Shown piece after piece: positions 24,829-38,673 of a DNA stretch of 64,000 nt (positions within the stretch are counted from its first letter, which is position 1; the number at the start of each line of letters is the position of its first letter). Origin of the DNA: Osmia lignaria lignaria (Eukaryota > Arthropoda > Insecta > Hymenoptera > Megachilidae); NCBI RefSeq assembly GCF_051020975.1, contig NW_027478167.1:10726001-10790000 (forward strand). The letters run 5' to 3'. The translations under genes and the position numbers were made by a program. The notes below the pieces were generated by a model. It made no database searches and had not been told where the DNA came from. It saw only the letters and a program-made list of their open reading frames with translations.

Positions 24829-26116
24829 TTGCAGATTTATCTCAAGGGCAGGGGCCTGACGGACATATTTCGAGATATTTCTTCTTCTTGTTGTTCTTCT
24901 TCTGCACAGCTAAGCTGGAAGTGGCATTTGCGGCTCGCACTAGTGCAGAGTTATCTCAAAGAAAGGAGCCACGGTGTTTCTGTATCTCTATTATGTTGGG
25001 GCGGCTTCGGAACTTTTAAATATCTCGATATATCTCGAAAACTACGCTTCTGATCAAAAAATATCATAGAACGTAAATTGTAGGAAACATTATTCTCTAC
25101 AAAAAAGGTCTCTTAACATTTTGCAATAGCTCGCTTCGTTTCCGAGATATTTGCAGATTCATCTCAAGGGAAGGGGTCTGACGGACATATTTCGAGATAT
25201 TTCTTCTTCTTGTTGTTCTTCTTCTGCACAGCTAAGCTCGAAGTGGCATTTGCAGCTCGCAATAGTGCAGAGTTATCTCAAAGAAAGAGGCCACGGTGTT
25301 TCTGTATCTCTATTATGTTGGTGCGGCTTCGGAACTTTTAAATATCTTGATATATCTCTAGAACTACGCATCTGATCAAAAAATATCATAGAACATAAAA
25401 AGTAGGAAACTTAATTCTCTACAAAAAAGGTCTCTTCACATTTTGCCATAGCTCGCTTCGTTTCCGAGATATTTGCAGATTTATCTCAAGGGAAGGGGCC
25501 TGACGGACATATTTCGAGATATTTCTTCTTCTTGTTGTTCTTCTTCTGCACAGCTAAGCTGGAAGTGGCATTTGCGGCTCGCACTAGTGCAGAGTTATCT
25601 CAAAGAAAGGGGCCACGGTGTTTCTGTATCTCTATTATGTTGGTGCGGCTTCGGAACTTTTAAATATCTCGATATATCTCGAAAACTACGCTTCTGATCA
25701 AAAAATATCATAGAGCATAAATTGTAGGAAACAGAATTCTCTACAAAAAAGGTCTCTTAACATTTTGCCATAGCTCGCTTCGTTTCCGAGATATTTGCAG
25801 ATATATCTCAAGGGAAGGGGCCTGACGGACATATTTCGAGATATTTCTTCTTCTTGTTGTTCTTCTTCTGCACAGCTAAGCTGGAAGTGGCATTTGCGGC
25901 TCGCACTAGTGCAGAGTTATCTCAAAGAAAGGGGCCACGGTGTTTCTGTATCTCTATTATGTTGGTGCGGCTTCGGAACTTTTAAATATCTCGATGTATC
26001 TCGAAAACTACGCTTCTGATCAAAAAATATCATAGAACATAAATTGTAGGAAACATAATTCTCTACAAAAAAGGTCTCTGAACATTTTGCCATAGCTCGC
26101 TTCGTTTCCGAGATAT

Positions 26117-26438
26117 TTGCAGATATATCTCAAGGGAAGGGGCCTGACGGACATATTTCGAGATATTTCTTCTTCTTGTTGTTCTTCTTCTGCACAGCTA
26201 AGCTCGAAGCGGCATTTGCAGCTCGCAATAGTGCAGAGTTATCTCAAAGAAAGAGGCCACGGTGTTTCTGTACCTCTATTATGTTGGTGCAGCTTCGGAA
26301 CTTTTAAATATCTTGATATATCTCGAGAACTACGCATCTGATCAAAAAATATCAGAGAACATAAATTGTAGGAAACATAATTCTCTACAAAAAAGGTCTC
26401 GTAACATTTTGCCATAGCTCGCTTCGTTTCCGAGATAT
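26117..26438 (+). repeat. Hybrid monomer: o 5' part, s 3' part
   Basis: It is preceded by ctctgaacatttt and begins agatatatctc with ggcctgacgg (C at 26143), like the o unit at 5832. It then has agctcgaagcgg (from 26205) and the rest of type s. It joins the end of gamma copy 1 (n) to a new s-A-B run, so it is a block junction. Confidence 0.85.
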
Positions 26439-26760
26439 TTGCAGATATATCTCAAGGGAAGGGGCCTGACGGACATATTTCGAGATATTTCTTCTTCTTG
26501 TTGTTCTTCTTCTGCACAGCTAAGCTGGAAGTGGCATTTACAGCTCGCAATAGTGCAGAGTTATCTCAAAGAAAGGGGCCACGGTGTTTCTGTATCTCTA
26601 TTATGTTGGTGCGGCTTCGGAACTTTTAAATATCCTGATATATCTCGAGAACTACGCATCTGATCAAAAAATATCATAGAACCTGAAAAGTAGGAAACTT
26701 AATTCTCTACAAAAAAGGTCTCTTAACATTTTGCCATAGCTCGCTTCGTTTCCGAGATAT

Positions 26761-28692
26761 TTGCAGATTTATCTCAAGGGAAGGGGCCTGACGGACATAT
26801 TTCGAGATATTTCTTCTTCTTGTTGTTCTTCTTCTGCACAGCTAAGCTGGAAGTGGCATTTGCAGGTCGCAATAGTGCAGAGTTATCTCAAAGAAAGGGG
26901 CCACGGTGTTTCTGTATCTCTATTATGTTGGTGCGGCTTCGGAACTTTTAAATATCTCGATATATCTCGAAAACTACGCTTCTGATCAAAAAATATCATA
27001 GAACATAAATTGTAGGAAACATAATTCTCTACAAAAAAGGTCTCTTAACATTTTGCCATAGCTCGCTTCGTTTCCGAGATATTTGCAGATTCATCTCAAG
27101 GGAAGGGGTCTGACGGACATATTTCGAGATATTTCTTCTTCTTGTTGTTCTTCTTCTGCACAGCTAAGCTCGAAGCGGCATTTGCAGCTCGCAATAGTGC
27201 AGAGTTATCTCAAAGAAAGAGGCCACGGTGTTTCTGTACCTCTATTATGTTGGTGCAGCTTCGGAACTTTTAAATATCTTGATATATCTCGAGAACTACG
27301 CATCTGATCAAAAAATATCAGAGAACATAAATTGTAGGAAACATAATTCTCTACAAAAAAGGTCTCGTAACATTTTGCCATAGCTCGCTTCGTTTCCGAG
27401 ATATTTGCAGATATATCTCAAGGGAAGGGGCCTGACGGACATATTTCGAGATATTTCTTCTTCTTGTTGTTCTTCTTCTGCACAGCTAAGCTGGAAGTGG
27501 CATTTACAGCTCGCAATAGTGCAGAGTTATCTCAAAGAAAGGGGCCACGGTGTTTCTGTATCTCTATTATGTTGGTGCGGCTTCGGAACTTTTAAATATC
27601 CTGATATATCTCGAGAACTACGCATCTGATCAAAAAATATCATAGAACCTGAAAAGTAGGAAACTTAATTCTCTACAAAAAAGGTCTCTTAACATTTTGC
27701 CATAGCTCGCTTCGTTTCCGAGATATTTGCAGATTTATCTCAAGGGAAGGGGCCTGACGGACATATTTCGAGATATTTCTTCTTCTTGTTGTTCTTCTTC
27801 TGCACAGCTGAGCTGGAAGTGGCATTTGCAGGTCGCAATAGTGCAGAGTTATCTCAAAGAAAGGGGCCACGGTGTTTCTGTATCTCTATTATGTTGGTGC
27901 GGCTTCGGAACTTTTAAATATCTCGATATATCTCGAAAACTACGCTTCTGATCAAAAAATATCATAGAACATAAATTGTAGGAAACATAATTTTTTACAA
28001 AAAAGGTCTCTTAACATTTTGCCATAGCTCGCTTCGTTTCCGAGATATTTGCAGATTTATCTCAAGGGAAGGGGCCTGACGGACATATTTCGAGATATTT
28101 CTTCTTCTTGTTGTTCTTCTTCTGCACAGCTAAGCTGGAAGTGGCATTTGCGGCTCGCACTAGTGCAGAGTTATCTCGAAGAAAGGGGCCACGGTGTTTC
28201 TGTATCTCTATTATGTTGGTGCGGCTTCGGAACTTTTAAATATCTCGATATATCTCGAAAACTACGCTTCTGATCAAAAAATATCATAGAACATAAAAAG
28301 TAGGAAACTTAATTCTCTACAAAAAAGGTCTCTTAACATTTTGCCATAGCTCGCTTCGTTTCCGAGATATTTGCAGATTCAGCTCAAAGGAACTGGCCTG
28401 ACGGACATATTTCGAGATATTTCTTCTTCTTGTTGTTCTTCCTCTGCACAGCTAAGCTGGAAGTAGCATTTGCAGCTCGCAATAGTGCAGAGTTATCTTA
28501 AAGAAAGGGGCCACGGTGTTTCTGTATCTCTATTATGTTGGTGCGGCTTCGGAACTTTTAAATATCCTGATATATCTCGAGAACTACGCATCTGATCAAA
28601 AAATATCATAGAACCTGAAAAGTAGGAAACTTAATTCTCTACAAAAAAGGTCTCTTAACATTTTGCCATAGCTCGCTTCGTTTCCGAGATAT
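26761..28692 (+). repeat. 6-monomer tandem duplication, copy 1
   Basis: Order B, s, A, B with ctgag, C, D/A hybrid (1932 bp). The next 1932 bp (28693-30624) has the same order but ends with a normal D. The two copies differ in their last unit, where the exchange took place. Confidence 0.88.
28371..28692 (+). repeat. Hybrid monomer: D 5' part, A 3' part
   Basis: The unit has D features up to ttatcttaaag (T at 28499) and A features from aatatcctga (C at 28567) through gaacctgaaaagtagg. This lets a B unit follow D directly and creates the 6-monomer repeat. Confidence 0.88.
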
Positions 28693-31590
28693 TTGCAGAT
28701 TTATCTCAAGGGAAGGGGCCTGACGGACATATTTCGAGATATTTCTTCTTCTTGTTGTTCTTCTTCTGCACAGCTAAGCTGGAAGTGGCATTTGCAGGTC
28801 GCAATAGTGCAGAGTTATCTCAAAGAAAGGGGCCACGGTGTTTCTGTATCTCTATTATGTTGGTGCGGCTTCGGAACTTTTAAATATCTCGATATATCTC
28901 GAAAACTACGCTTCTGATCAAAAAATATCATAGAACATAAATTGTAGGAAACATAATTCTCTACAAAAAAGGTCTCTTAACATTTTGCCATAGCTCGCTT
29001 CGTTTCCGAGATATTTGCAGATTCATCTCAAGGGAAGGGGTCTGACGGACATATTTCGAGATATTTCTTCTTCTTGTTGTTCTTCTTCTGCACAGCTAAG
29101 CTCGAAGCGGCATTTGCAGCTCGCAATAGTGCAGAGTTATCTCAAAGAAAGAGGCCACGGTGTTTCTGTACCTCTATTATGTTGGTGCAGCTTCGGAACT
29201 TTTAAATATCTTGATATATCTCGAGAACTACGCATCTGATCAAAAAATATCAGAGAACATAAATTGTAGGAAACATAATTCTCTACAAAAAAGGTCTCGT
29301 AACATTTTGCCATAGCTCGCTTCGTTTCCGAGATATTTGCAGATATATCTCAAGGGAAGGGGCCTGACGGACATATTTCGAGATATTTCTTCTTCTTGTT
29401 GTTCTTCTTCTGCACAGCTAAGCTGGAAGTGGCATTTACAGCTCGCAATAGTGCAGAGTTATCTCAAAGAAAGGGGCCACGGTGTTTCTGTATCTCTATT
29501 ATGTTGGTGCGGCTTCGGAACTTTTAAATATCCTGATATATCTCGAGAACTACGCATCTGATCAAAAAATATCATAGAACCTGAAAAGTAGGAAACTTAA
29601 TTCTCTACAAAAAAGGTCTCTTAACATTTTGCCATAGCTCGCTTCGTTTCCGAGATATTTGCAGATTTATCTCAAGGGAAGGGGCCTGACGGACATATTT
29701 CGAGATATTTCTTCTTCTTGTTGTTCTTCTTCTGCACAGCTGAGCTGGAAGTGGCATTTGCAGGTCGCAATAGTGCAGAGTTATCTCAAAGAAAGGGGCC
29801 ACGGTGTTTCTGTATCTCTATTATGTTGGTGCGGCTTCGGAACTTTTAAATATCTCGATATATCTCGAAAACTACGCTTCTGATCAAAAAATATCATAGA
29901 ACATAAATTGTAGGAAACATAATTTTTTACAAAAAAGGTCTCTTAACATTTTGCCATAGCTCGCTTCGTTTCCGAGATATTTGCAGATTTATCTCAAGGG
30001 AAGGGGCCTGACGGACATATTTCGAGATATTTCTTCTTCTTGTTGTTCTTCTTCTGCACAGCTAAGCTGGAAGTGGCATTTGCGGCTCGCACTAGTGCAG
30101 AGTTATCTCGAAGAAAGGGGCCACGGTGTTTCTGTATCTCTATTATGTTGGTGCGGCTTCGGAACTTTTAAATATCTCGATATATCTCGAAAACTACGCT
30201 TCTGATCAAAAAATATCATAGAACATAAAAAGTAGGAAACTTAATTCTCTACAAAAAAGGTCTCTTAACATTTTGCCATAGCTCGCTTCGTTTCCGAGAT
30301 ATTTGCAGATTCAGCTCAAAGGAACTGGCCTGACGGACATATTTCGAGATATTTCTTCTTCTTGTTGTTCTTCCTCTGCACAGCTAAGCTGGAAGTAGCA
30401 TTTGCAGCTCGCAATAGTGCAGAGTTATCTTAAAGAAAGGGGCCACGGTGTTTCTGTATCTCTATTATGTTGGTGCGGCTTCGGAACTTTTAAATATCTT
30501 GATATATCTCGAGAACTACGCATCTGACCAAAAAATGTAATAGAACATAAAAAGTAGGAAACTTAATTCTCTACAAAAAAGGTCTCTTAACATTTTGCCA
30601 TAGCTCGCTTCGTTTCCGAGATATTTGCATATATATCTCAAGGGAAGGGGCCTGACGGACATATTTCGAGATATTTCTTCTTCTTGTTGTTCTTCTTCTG
30701 CACAGCTAAGCTGGAAGTGGCATTTGCAGGTCGCAATAGTGCAGAGTTATCGCAAAGAAAGGGGCCACGGTGTTTCTGTATCTCTATTATGTTGGTGCGG
30801 CTTCGGAACTTTTAAATATCTTGATATATCTCGAGAACTACGCATCTGATCAAAAAATATCGTAGAACATAAAAAGTAGGAAACTTAATTCTCTACAAAT
30901 AAGGTATCTTAACATTTTGCGATAGCTCGCTTGGTTTCCGAGATATTTGCAGATTTATCTCAAGGGAAGGGGCCTGACGGACATATTTCGAGATATTTCT
31001 TCTTCTTGTTGTTCTTCTTCTGCACAGCTAAGCTGGAAGTGGCATTTGCAGCTCGCAATAGTGCAGAGTTACCTCAAAGAAAGGGGCCACGGTGTTTCTG
31101 TATCTCTATTATGTTGGTGCGGCTTCGGAACTTTTAAATATCTTGATATATCTCGAGAACTACGCATCTGATCAAAAAATATCAGAGAACATAAATTGTA
31201 GGAAACATAATTCTCTACAAAAAAGGTCTCGTAACATTTTGCCATAGCTCGCTTCGTTTCCGAGATATTTGCAGATATATCTCAAGGGAAGGGGCCTGAC
31301 GGACATATTTCGAGATATTTCTTCTTCTTGTTGTTCTTCTTCTGCACAGCTAAGCTGGAAGTGGCATTTACAGCTCGCAATAGTGCAGAGTTATCTCAAA
31401 GAAAGGGGCCACGGTGTTTCTGTATCTCTATTATGTTGGTGCGGCTTCGGAACTTTTAAATATCCTGATATATCTCGAGAACTACGCATCTGATCAAAAA
31501 ATATCATAGAACCTGAAAAGTAGGAAACTTAATTCTCTACAAAAAAGGTCTCTTAACATTTTGCCATAGCTCGCTTCGTTTCCGAGATAT
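28693..31590 (+). repeat. 9-monomer repeat: B, s, A, B, C, D, E, F/s hybrid, A
   Basis: A 2898-bp unit. From 31591 the same order of types follows (B, s, A, B, C, D, E, F) up to 34166, where F is followed by G instead of A. The B at 29659 and 32557 has the ctgag variant. The repeat sits directly after the 6-monomer duplication and shares units with it, so the two events are nested. Confidence 0.85.
30947..31268 (+). repeat. Hybrid monomer: F 5' part, s 3' part
   Basis: F features include the gcgatagctcgcttgg junction, gagttacctc and gtgcggcttc (G at 31121). The s-type 3' end starts by 31185 (atcagagaac) and includes aaattgtagg and ggtctcgtaac. As s normally does, it is followed by A. Confidence 0.87.
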
Positions 31591-31912
31591 TTGCAGATTT
31601 ATCTCAAGGGAAGGGGCCTGACGGACATATTTCGAGATATTTCTTCTTCTTGTTGTTCTTCTTCTGCACAGCTAAGCTGGAAGTGGCATTTGCAGGTCGC
31701 AATAGTGCAGAGTTATCTCAAAGAAAGGGGCCACGGTGTTTCTGTATCTCTATTATGTTGGTGCGGCTTCGGAACTTTTAAATATCTCGATATATCTCGA
31801 AAACTACGCTTCTGATCAAAAAATATCATAGAACATAAATTGTAGGAAACATAATTCTCTACAAAAAAGGTCTCTTAACATTTTGCCATAGCTCGCTTCG
31901 TTTCCGAGATAT

Positions 31913-34900
31913 TTGCAGATTCATCTCAAGGGAAGGGGTCTGACGGACATATTTCGAGATATTTCTTCTTCTTGTTGTTCTTCTTCTGCACAGCTAAGCT
32001 CGAAGCGGCATTTGCAGCTCGCAATAGTGCAGAGTTATCTCAAAGAAAGAGGCCACGGTGTTTCTGTACCTCTATTATGTTGGTGCAGCTTCGGAACTTT
32101 TAAATATCTTGATATATCTCGAGAACTACGCATCTGATCAAAAAATATCAGAGAACCTAAATTGTAGGAAACATAATTCTCTACAAAAAAGGTCTCGTAA
32201 CATTTTGCCATAGCTCGCTTCGTTTCCGAGATATTTGCAGATATATCTCAAGGGAAGGGGCCTGACGGACATATTTCGAGATATTTCTTCTTCTTGTTGT
32301 TCTTCTTCTGCACAGCTAAGCTGGAAGTGGCATTTACAGCTCGCAATAGTGCAGAGTTATCTCAAAGAAAGGGGCCACGGTGTTTCTGTATCTCTATTAT
32401 GTTGGTGCGGCTTCGGAACTTTTAAATATCCTGATATATCTCGAGAACTACGCATCTGATCAAAAAATATCATAGAACCTGAAAAGTAGGAAACTTAATT
32501 CTCTACAAAAAAGGTCTCTTAACATTTTGCCATAGCTCGCTTCGTTTCCGAGATATTTGCAGATTTATCTCAAGGGAAGGGGCCTGACGGACATATTTCG
32601 AGATATTTCTTCTTCTTGTTGTTCTTCTTCTGCACAGCTGAGCTGGAAGTGGCATTTGCAGGTCGCAATAGTGCAGAGTTATCTCAAAGAAAGGGGCCAC
32701 GGTGTTTCTGTATCTCTATTATGTTGGTGCGGCTTCGGAACTTTTAAATATCTCGATATATCTCGAAAACTACGCTTCTGATCAAAAAATATCATAGAAC
32801 ATAAATTGTAGGAAACATAATTTTTTACAAAAAAGGTCTCTTAACATTTTGCCATAGCTCGCTTCGTTTCCGAGATATTTGCAGATTTATCTCAAGGGAA
32901 GGGGCCTGACGGACATATTTCGAGATATTTCTTCTTCTTGTTGTTCTTCTTCTGCACAGCTAAGCTGGAAGTGGCATTTGCGGCTCGCACTAGTGCAGAG
33001 TTATCTCGAAGAAAGGGGCCACGGTGTTTCTGTATCTCTATTATGTTGGTGCGGCTTCGGAACTTTTAAATATCTCGATATATCTCGAAAACTACGCTTC
33101 TGATCAAAAAATATCATAGAACATAAAAAGTAGGAAACTTAATTCTCTACAAAAAAGGTCTCTTAACATTTTGCCATAGCTCGCTTCGTTTCCGAGATAT
33201 TTGCAGATTCAGCTCAAAGGAACTGGCCTGACGGACATATTTCGAGATATTTCTTCTTCTTGTTGTTCTTCCTCTGCACAGCTAAGCTGGAAGTAGCATT
33301 TGCAGCTCGCAATAGTGCAGAGTTATCTTAAAGAAAGGGGCCACGGTGTTTCTGTATCTCTATTATGTTGGTGCGGCTTCGGAACTTTTAAATATCTTGA
33401 TATATCTCGAGAACTACGCATCTGACCAAAAAATGTAATAGAACATAAAAAGTAGGAAACTTAATTCTCTACAAAAAAGGTCTCTTAACATTTTGCCATA
33501 GCTCGCTTCGTTTCCGAGATATTTGCATATATATCTCAAGGGAAGGGGCCTGACGGACATATTTCGAGATATTTCTTCTTCTTGTTGTTCTTCTTCTGCA
33601 CAGCTAAGCTGGAAGTGGCATTTGCAGGTCGCAATAGTGCAGAGTTATCGCAAAGAAAGGGGCCACGGTGTTTCTGTATCTCTATTATGTTGGTGCGGCT
33701 TCGGAACTTTTAAATATCTTGATATATCTCGAGAACTACGCATCTGATCAAAAAATATCGTAGAACATAAAAAGTAGGAAACTTAATTCTCTACAAATAA
33801 GGTATCTTAACATTTTGCGATAGCTCGCTTGGTTTCCGAGATATTTGCAGATTTATCTCAAGGGAAGGGGCCTGACGGACATATTTCGAGATATTTCTTC
33901 TTCTTGTTGTTCTTCTTCTGCACAGCTAAGCTGGAAGTGGCATTTGCAGCTCGCAATAGTGCAGAGTTACCTCAAAGAAAGGGGCCACGGTGTTTCTGTA
34001 TCTCTATTATGTTGGTGCGGCTTCGGAACTTTTAAATATCTTGATATATCTCGAGAACTACGCATCTGATCAAAAAATATCATAGAACATAAAAAGTAGG
34101 AAACCTAATTTTCTACAAAAAAGGTCTCTTAACATTTTGCCGTAGCTCGCTTCGTTTCCGAGATATTTGCAGATTTATCTCAAGGGAAGGGGCCTGACGG
34201 ACATATTTCGAAATATTCCTTCTTCTTGTTGTTCTTCTTCTGCACAGCTAAGCTGGAAGTGGCATTTCCAGCTCGCAATAGTGCAGAGTTACCTCAAAGA
34301 AAGGGGCCACGGTGTTTCTGTATCTCTATTATGTTGGCGCCGCTTCGGAACTTTTAAATATCAGGATATATCTCGAGAACTACGCATCTGATCAAAAAAT
34401 ATCATAGAACATAAAAAGTAGGAAACTTAATTCTCTACAAAAATGGTCTCTTAACATTTTGCCATAGCTCGCTTCGTTTCCGAGATATTTGCAGATTCAT
34501 CTCAAGGGAAGGGGTCTGACGGACATATTTCGAGATATTTCTTCTTCTTGTTGTTCTTCTTCTGCACAGCTAAGCTCGAAGTGGCATTTGCAGCTCGCAA
34601 TAGTGCAGAGTTATCTCGAAGAAAGAGGCCACGGTGTTTCTGTACCTCTATTATGTTGGTGCAGCTTCGGAACTTTTAAATATCTTGATATATCTCGAGA
34701 ACTACGCCTCTGATCGAAAAATATCATAGAACATAAAAAGTAGGAAACTTAATTCTCTACAAAAAAGGTCTCTTAACATTTTGCCATAGCTCTCTTCGTT
34801 TCCGAGATATTTGCAGATTTATCTCAAGGGCAGGGGCCTGACGGACATATTTCGAGATATTTCTTCTTCTTGTTGTTCTTCTTCTGCACAGCTAAGCTGG

Positions 34901-36098
34901 AAGTGGCATTTGCGGCTCGCACTAGTGCAGAGTTATCTCAAAGAAAGGAGCCACGGTGTTTCTGTATCTCTATTATGTTGGGGCGGCTTCGGAACTTTTA
35001 AATATCTCGATATATCTCGAAAACTACGCTTCTGATCAAAAAATATCATAGAACGTAAATTGTAGGAAACATTATTCTCTACAAAAAAGGTCTCTTAACA
35101 TTTTGCAATAGCTCGCTTCGTTTCCGAGATATTTGCAGATTCATCTCAAGGGAAGGGGTCTGACGGACATATTTCGAGATATTTCTTCTTCTTGTTGTTC
35201 TTCTTCTGCACAGCTAAGCTCGAAGTGGCATTTGCAGCTCGCAATAGTGCAGAGTTATCTCAAAGAAAGAGGCCACGGTGTTTCTGTATCTCTATTATGT
35301 TGGTGCGGCTTCGGAACTTTTAAATATCTTGATATATCTCTAGAACTACGCATCTGATCAAAAAATATCATAGAACATAAAAAGTAGGAAACTTAATTCT
35401 CTACAAAAAAGGTCTCTTCACATTTTGCCATAGCTCGCTTCGTTTCCGAGATATTTGCAGATTTATCTCAAGGGAAGGGGCCTGACGGACATATTTCGAG
35501 ATATTTCTTCTTCTTGTTGTTCTTCTTCTGCACAGCTAAGCTGGAAGTGGCATTTGCGGCTCGCACTAGTGCAGAGTTATCTCAAAGAAAGGGGCCACGG
35601 TGTTTCTGTATCTCTATTATGTTGGTGCGGCTTCGGAACTTTTAAATATCTCGATATATCTCGAAAACTACGCTTCTGATCAAAAAATATCATAGAGCAT
35701 AAATTGTAGGAAACAGAATTCTCTACAAAAAAGGTCTCTTAACATTTTGCCATAGCTCGCTTCGTTTCCGAGATATTTGCAGATATATCTCAAGGGAAGG
35801 GGCCTGACGGACATATTTCGAGATATTTCTTCTTCTTGTTGTTCTTCTTCTGCACAGCTAAGCTGGAAGTGGCATTTGCGGCTCGCACTAGTGCAGAGTT
35901 ATCTCAAAGAAAGGGGCCACGGTGTTTCTGTATCTCTATTATGTTGGTGCGGCTTCGGAACTTTTAAATATCTCGATGTATCTCGAAAACTACGCTTCTG
36001 ATCAAAAAATATCATAGAACATAAATTGTAGGAAACATAATTCTCTACAAAAAAGGTCTCTGAACATTTTGCCATAGCTCGCTTCGTTTCCGAGATAT
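31913..36098 (+). repeat. Block gamma, later copy (13 monomers)
   Basis: Order s, A, B, C, D, E, F, G, k/l, m, H, I, n, matching 21931-26116 at an offset of 9982. Differences noticed: gagaacctaaattg near 32155 against gagaacataaattg; ctcgaag in C; atttccagc at 34267 in the G unit against atttgcagc. It runs directly into o and p and the third alpha copy. Confidence 0.87.
34489..34810 (+). repeat. Monomer with k 5' part and l-type 3' end, copy 2
   Basis: Same composition as the unit at 24507, in the same context (G before, m after), so it was copied with the block rather than formed again. Confidence 0.75.
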
Positions 36099-36742
36099 TT
36101 GCAGATATATCTCAAGGGAAGGGGCCTGACGGACATATTTCGAGATATTTCTTCTTCTTGTTGTTCTTCTTCTGCACAGCTAAGCTGGAGGTGGCATTTA
36201 CAGCTCGCAATAGTGCAGAGTTATCTCAAAGAAAGGGGCCACGGTGTTTCTGTATCTCTATTATGTTGGTGCGGCTTCGGAACTTTTAAATATCTCGATG
36301 TATCTCGAAAACTACAATTCTGATCAAAAAATATCATAGAACATAAATTGTAGGAAACATAATTCTCTATAAAAAACGTCTCTTAACATTTTGCCATAGC
36401 TCGCTTCGTTTCCGAGATATTTGCAGATTCATCTCAAAGGAACTGGCCTGACGGACATATTTCGAGATATTTCTTCTTCTTGTTGTTCTTCTTCTGCACA
36501 GCTAAGCTGGAAGTGGCATTTGCGGCTCGCACTAGTGCAGAGTTATCTCAAAGAAAGGGGCCACGGTGTTTCTGTATCTCTATTATGTTGGTGCGGCTTC
36601 GGAACTTTTAAATATCTCGATATATCTCGAAAACTACGCTTCTGATCAAAAAATATCATAGAGCATAAATTGTAGGAAACAGAATTCTCTACAAAAAAGG
36701 TCTCTTAACATTTTGCCATAGCTCGCTTCGTTTCCGAGATAT

Positions 36743-37063
36743 TTGCAGATATATCTCAAGGGAAGGGGCCTGACGGACATATTTCGAGATATTTCTTCTT
36801 CTTGTTGTTCTTCTTCTGCACAGCTGAGCTGGAAGTGGCATTTGAGGGCGCAATAGTGCAGAGTTATCTCAAAGAAAGGGGCCACGGTGTTTCTGTATCT
36901 CTATTATGTTGGTGCGGCTTCGGAACTTTTAAATATTTCGATATATCTCGAAAACTACGCTTCTGATCAAAAAATATCATAGAGCGTAATTTGTAGGAAA
37001 CATTATTCTCTACAAAAAAGGTCTCTTAACATTTTGCCATAGCTCTCTTCGTTTCCGAGATAT
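36743..37063 (+). repeat. 321-bp monomer, type a, copy 3
   Basis: Third copy of the type a deletion variant, preceded and followed by the same types as at 6476. It anchors the third copy of the left-end block about 30 kb downstream. Confidence 0.9.
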
Positions 37064-38673
37064 TTGCAGATTCAGCTCAAAGGAACTGGCCTGACGGACA
37101 TATTTCGAGATATTTCTTCTTCTTGTTGTTCTTCCTCTGCACAGCTAAGCTGGAAGTGGCATTTGCAGCTCGCAATAGTGCAGAGTTATCTTAAAGAAAG
37201 GGGCCACGGTGTTTCTGTATCTCTATTATGTAGGTGCGGCTTCGGAACTTTTAAATATCTTGATATATCTCGAGAACTACGCATCTGATCAAAAAATGTC
37301 ATAGAACATAAAAAGTAGGAAACTTAATTCTCTACAAAAAAGGTCTCTTAACATTTTGCCATAGCTCGCCTCGTTTCCGAGATATTTGCATATTTATCTC
37401 AAGGGAAGGGGCCTGACGGACATATTTCGAGATATTTCTTCTTCTTGTTGTTCTTCTTCTGCACAGCTAAGCTGGAAGTGGCATTTGCGGCACGCACTAG
37501 TGCAGAGTTATCTCAAAGAAAGGGGCCACCGTGTTTCTGTATCTCTATTATGTTGGTGCGGCTTCGGAACTTTTAAATATCTTGATATATCTCGAGAACT
37601 ACGCATCTGATCAAAAAATATCATAGAACATAAAAAGTAGGAAACTTAATTCTCTACAAAAAAGGTCTCTTAACATTTTGCCATAGCTCGCTTCGTTTCC
37701 GAGATATTTGCAGATTTATCTCAAGGGAAGGGGCCTGACGGACATATTTCGAGATATTTCTTCTTCTTGTTGTTCTTCTTCTGCACAGCTAAGCTGGAAG
37801 TGGCATTTGCGGCTCGCACTAGTGCAGAGTTATCTCAAAGAAAGGGGCCACGGTGTTTCTGTATCTGTATTATGTTGGTGCGGCTTCGGCACTTTTAAAT
37901 ATCTTGATATATCTCGAGAACTACGCATCTGATCAAAAAATATCATAGAAGATAAAAAGTAGGAAACTTAATTCTCTACAAAAAAGGTCTCTTAACATTT
38001 CGCCATAGCTCGCTTCGTTTCCGAGATATTTGCAGATTTATCTCAAGGGAAGGGGCCTGTCGGACATATTTCGAGATATTTCTTCTTCTTGTTGTTCTTC
38101 TTCTGCACAGCTAAGCTGGAAGTGGCATTTGCGGCTCGCACTAGTGCAGAGTTATCTCAAAGAAAGGGGCCACGGTGTTTCTGTATCTCTATTATGTTGG
38201 TGCGGCTTCGGAACTTTTAAATATCTCGATATATCTCGAAAACTACGCTTCTGATCGAAAAATATCATAGAACATAAATTGTAGGAAACATAATTCTCTA
38301 CAAAAAGCGTCTCTTAACATTTTGCCATAGCTCGCTTCGTTTCCGAGATATTTGCAGATTCAGCTCAAAGGAACGGGCCTGACGGACATATTTCGAGATA
38401 CTTCTTTTTCTTGTTGTTCTTCCTCTGCACAGCTAAGCTGGAAGTGACATTTGCAGCTCGCAATAGTGCAGAGTTATCTCAAAGAAAGGGGCCACGGTGT
38501 TTCTGTATCTCTATTATGTTGGTGCGGCTTCGGAACTTTTAAATATCTTGATATATCTCGAGAACTACGCATCTGATCAAAAAATGTCATAGAACATAAA
38601 AAGTAGGAAACTTAATTCTCTACAAAAAAGGTCTCTTAACATTTTGCCATAGCTCGCTTCGTTTCCGAGATAT

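Larger units (their letters stand above)
20965..26116 (+). repeat. 16-monomer higher-order block gamma, copy 1
   Basis: Order s, A, B, s, A, B with ctgag, C, D, E, F, G, k with l-type end, m, H, I, n (5152 bp). The s-A-B triplet is itself repeated in tandem (966 bp). Units 21931-26116 correspond to 31913-36098 at an offset of 9982 (31 monomers). The C unit at 22897 differs from all later C copies by ctcgaaaaaagg in place of ctcgaagaaagg. Confidence 0.88.
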
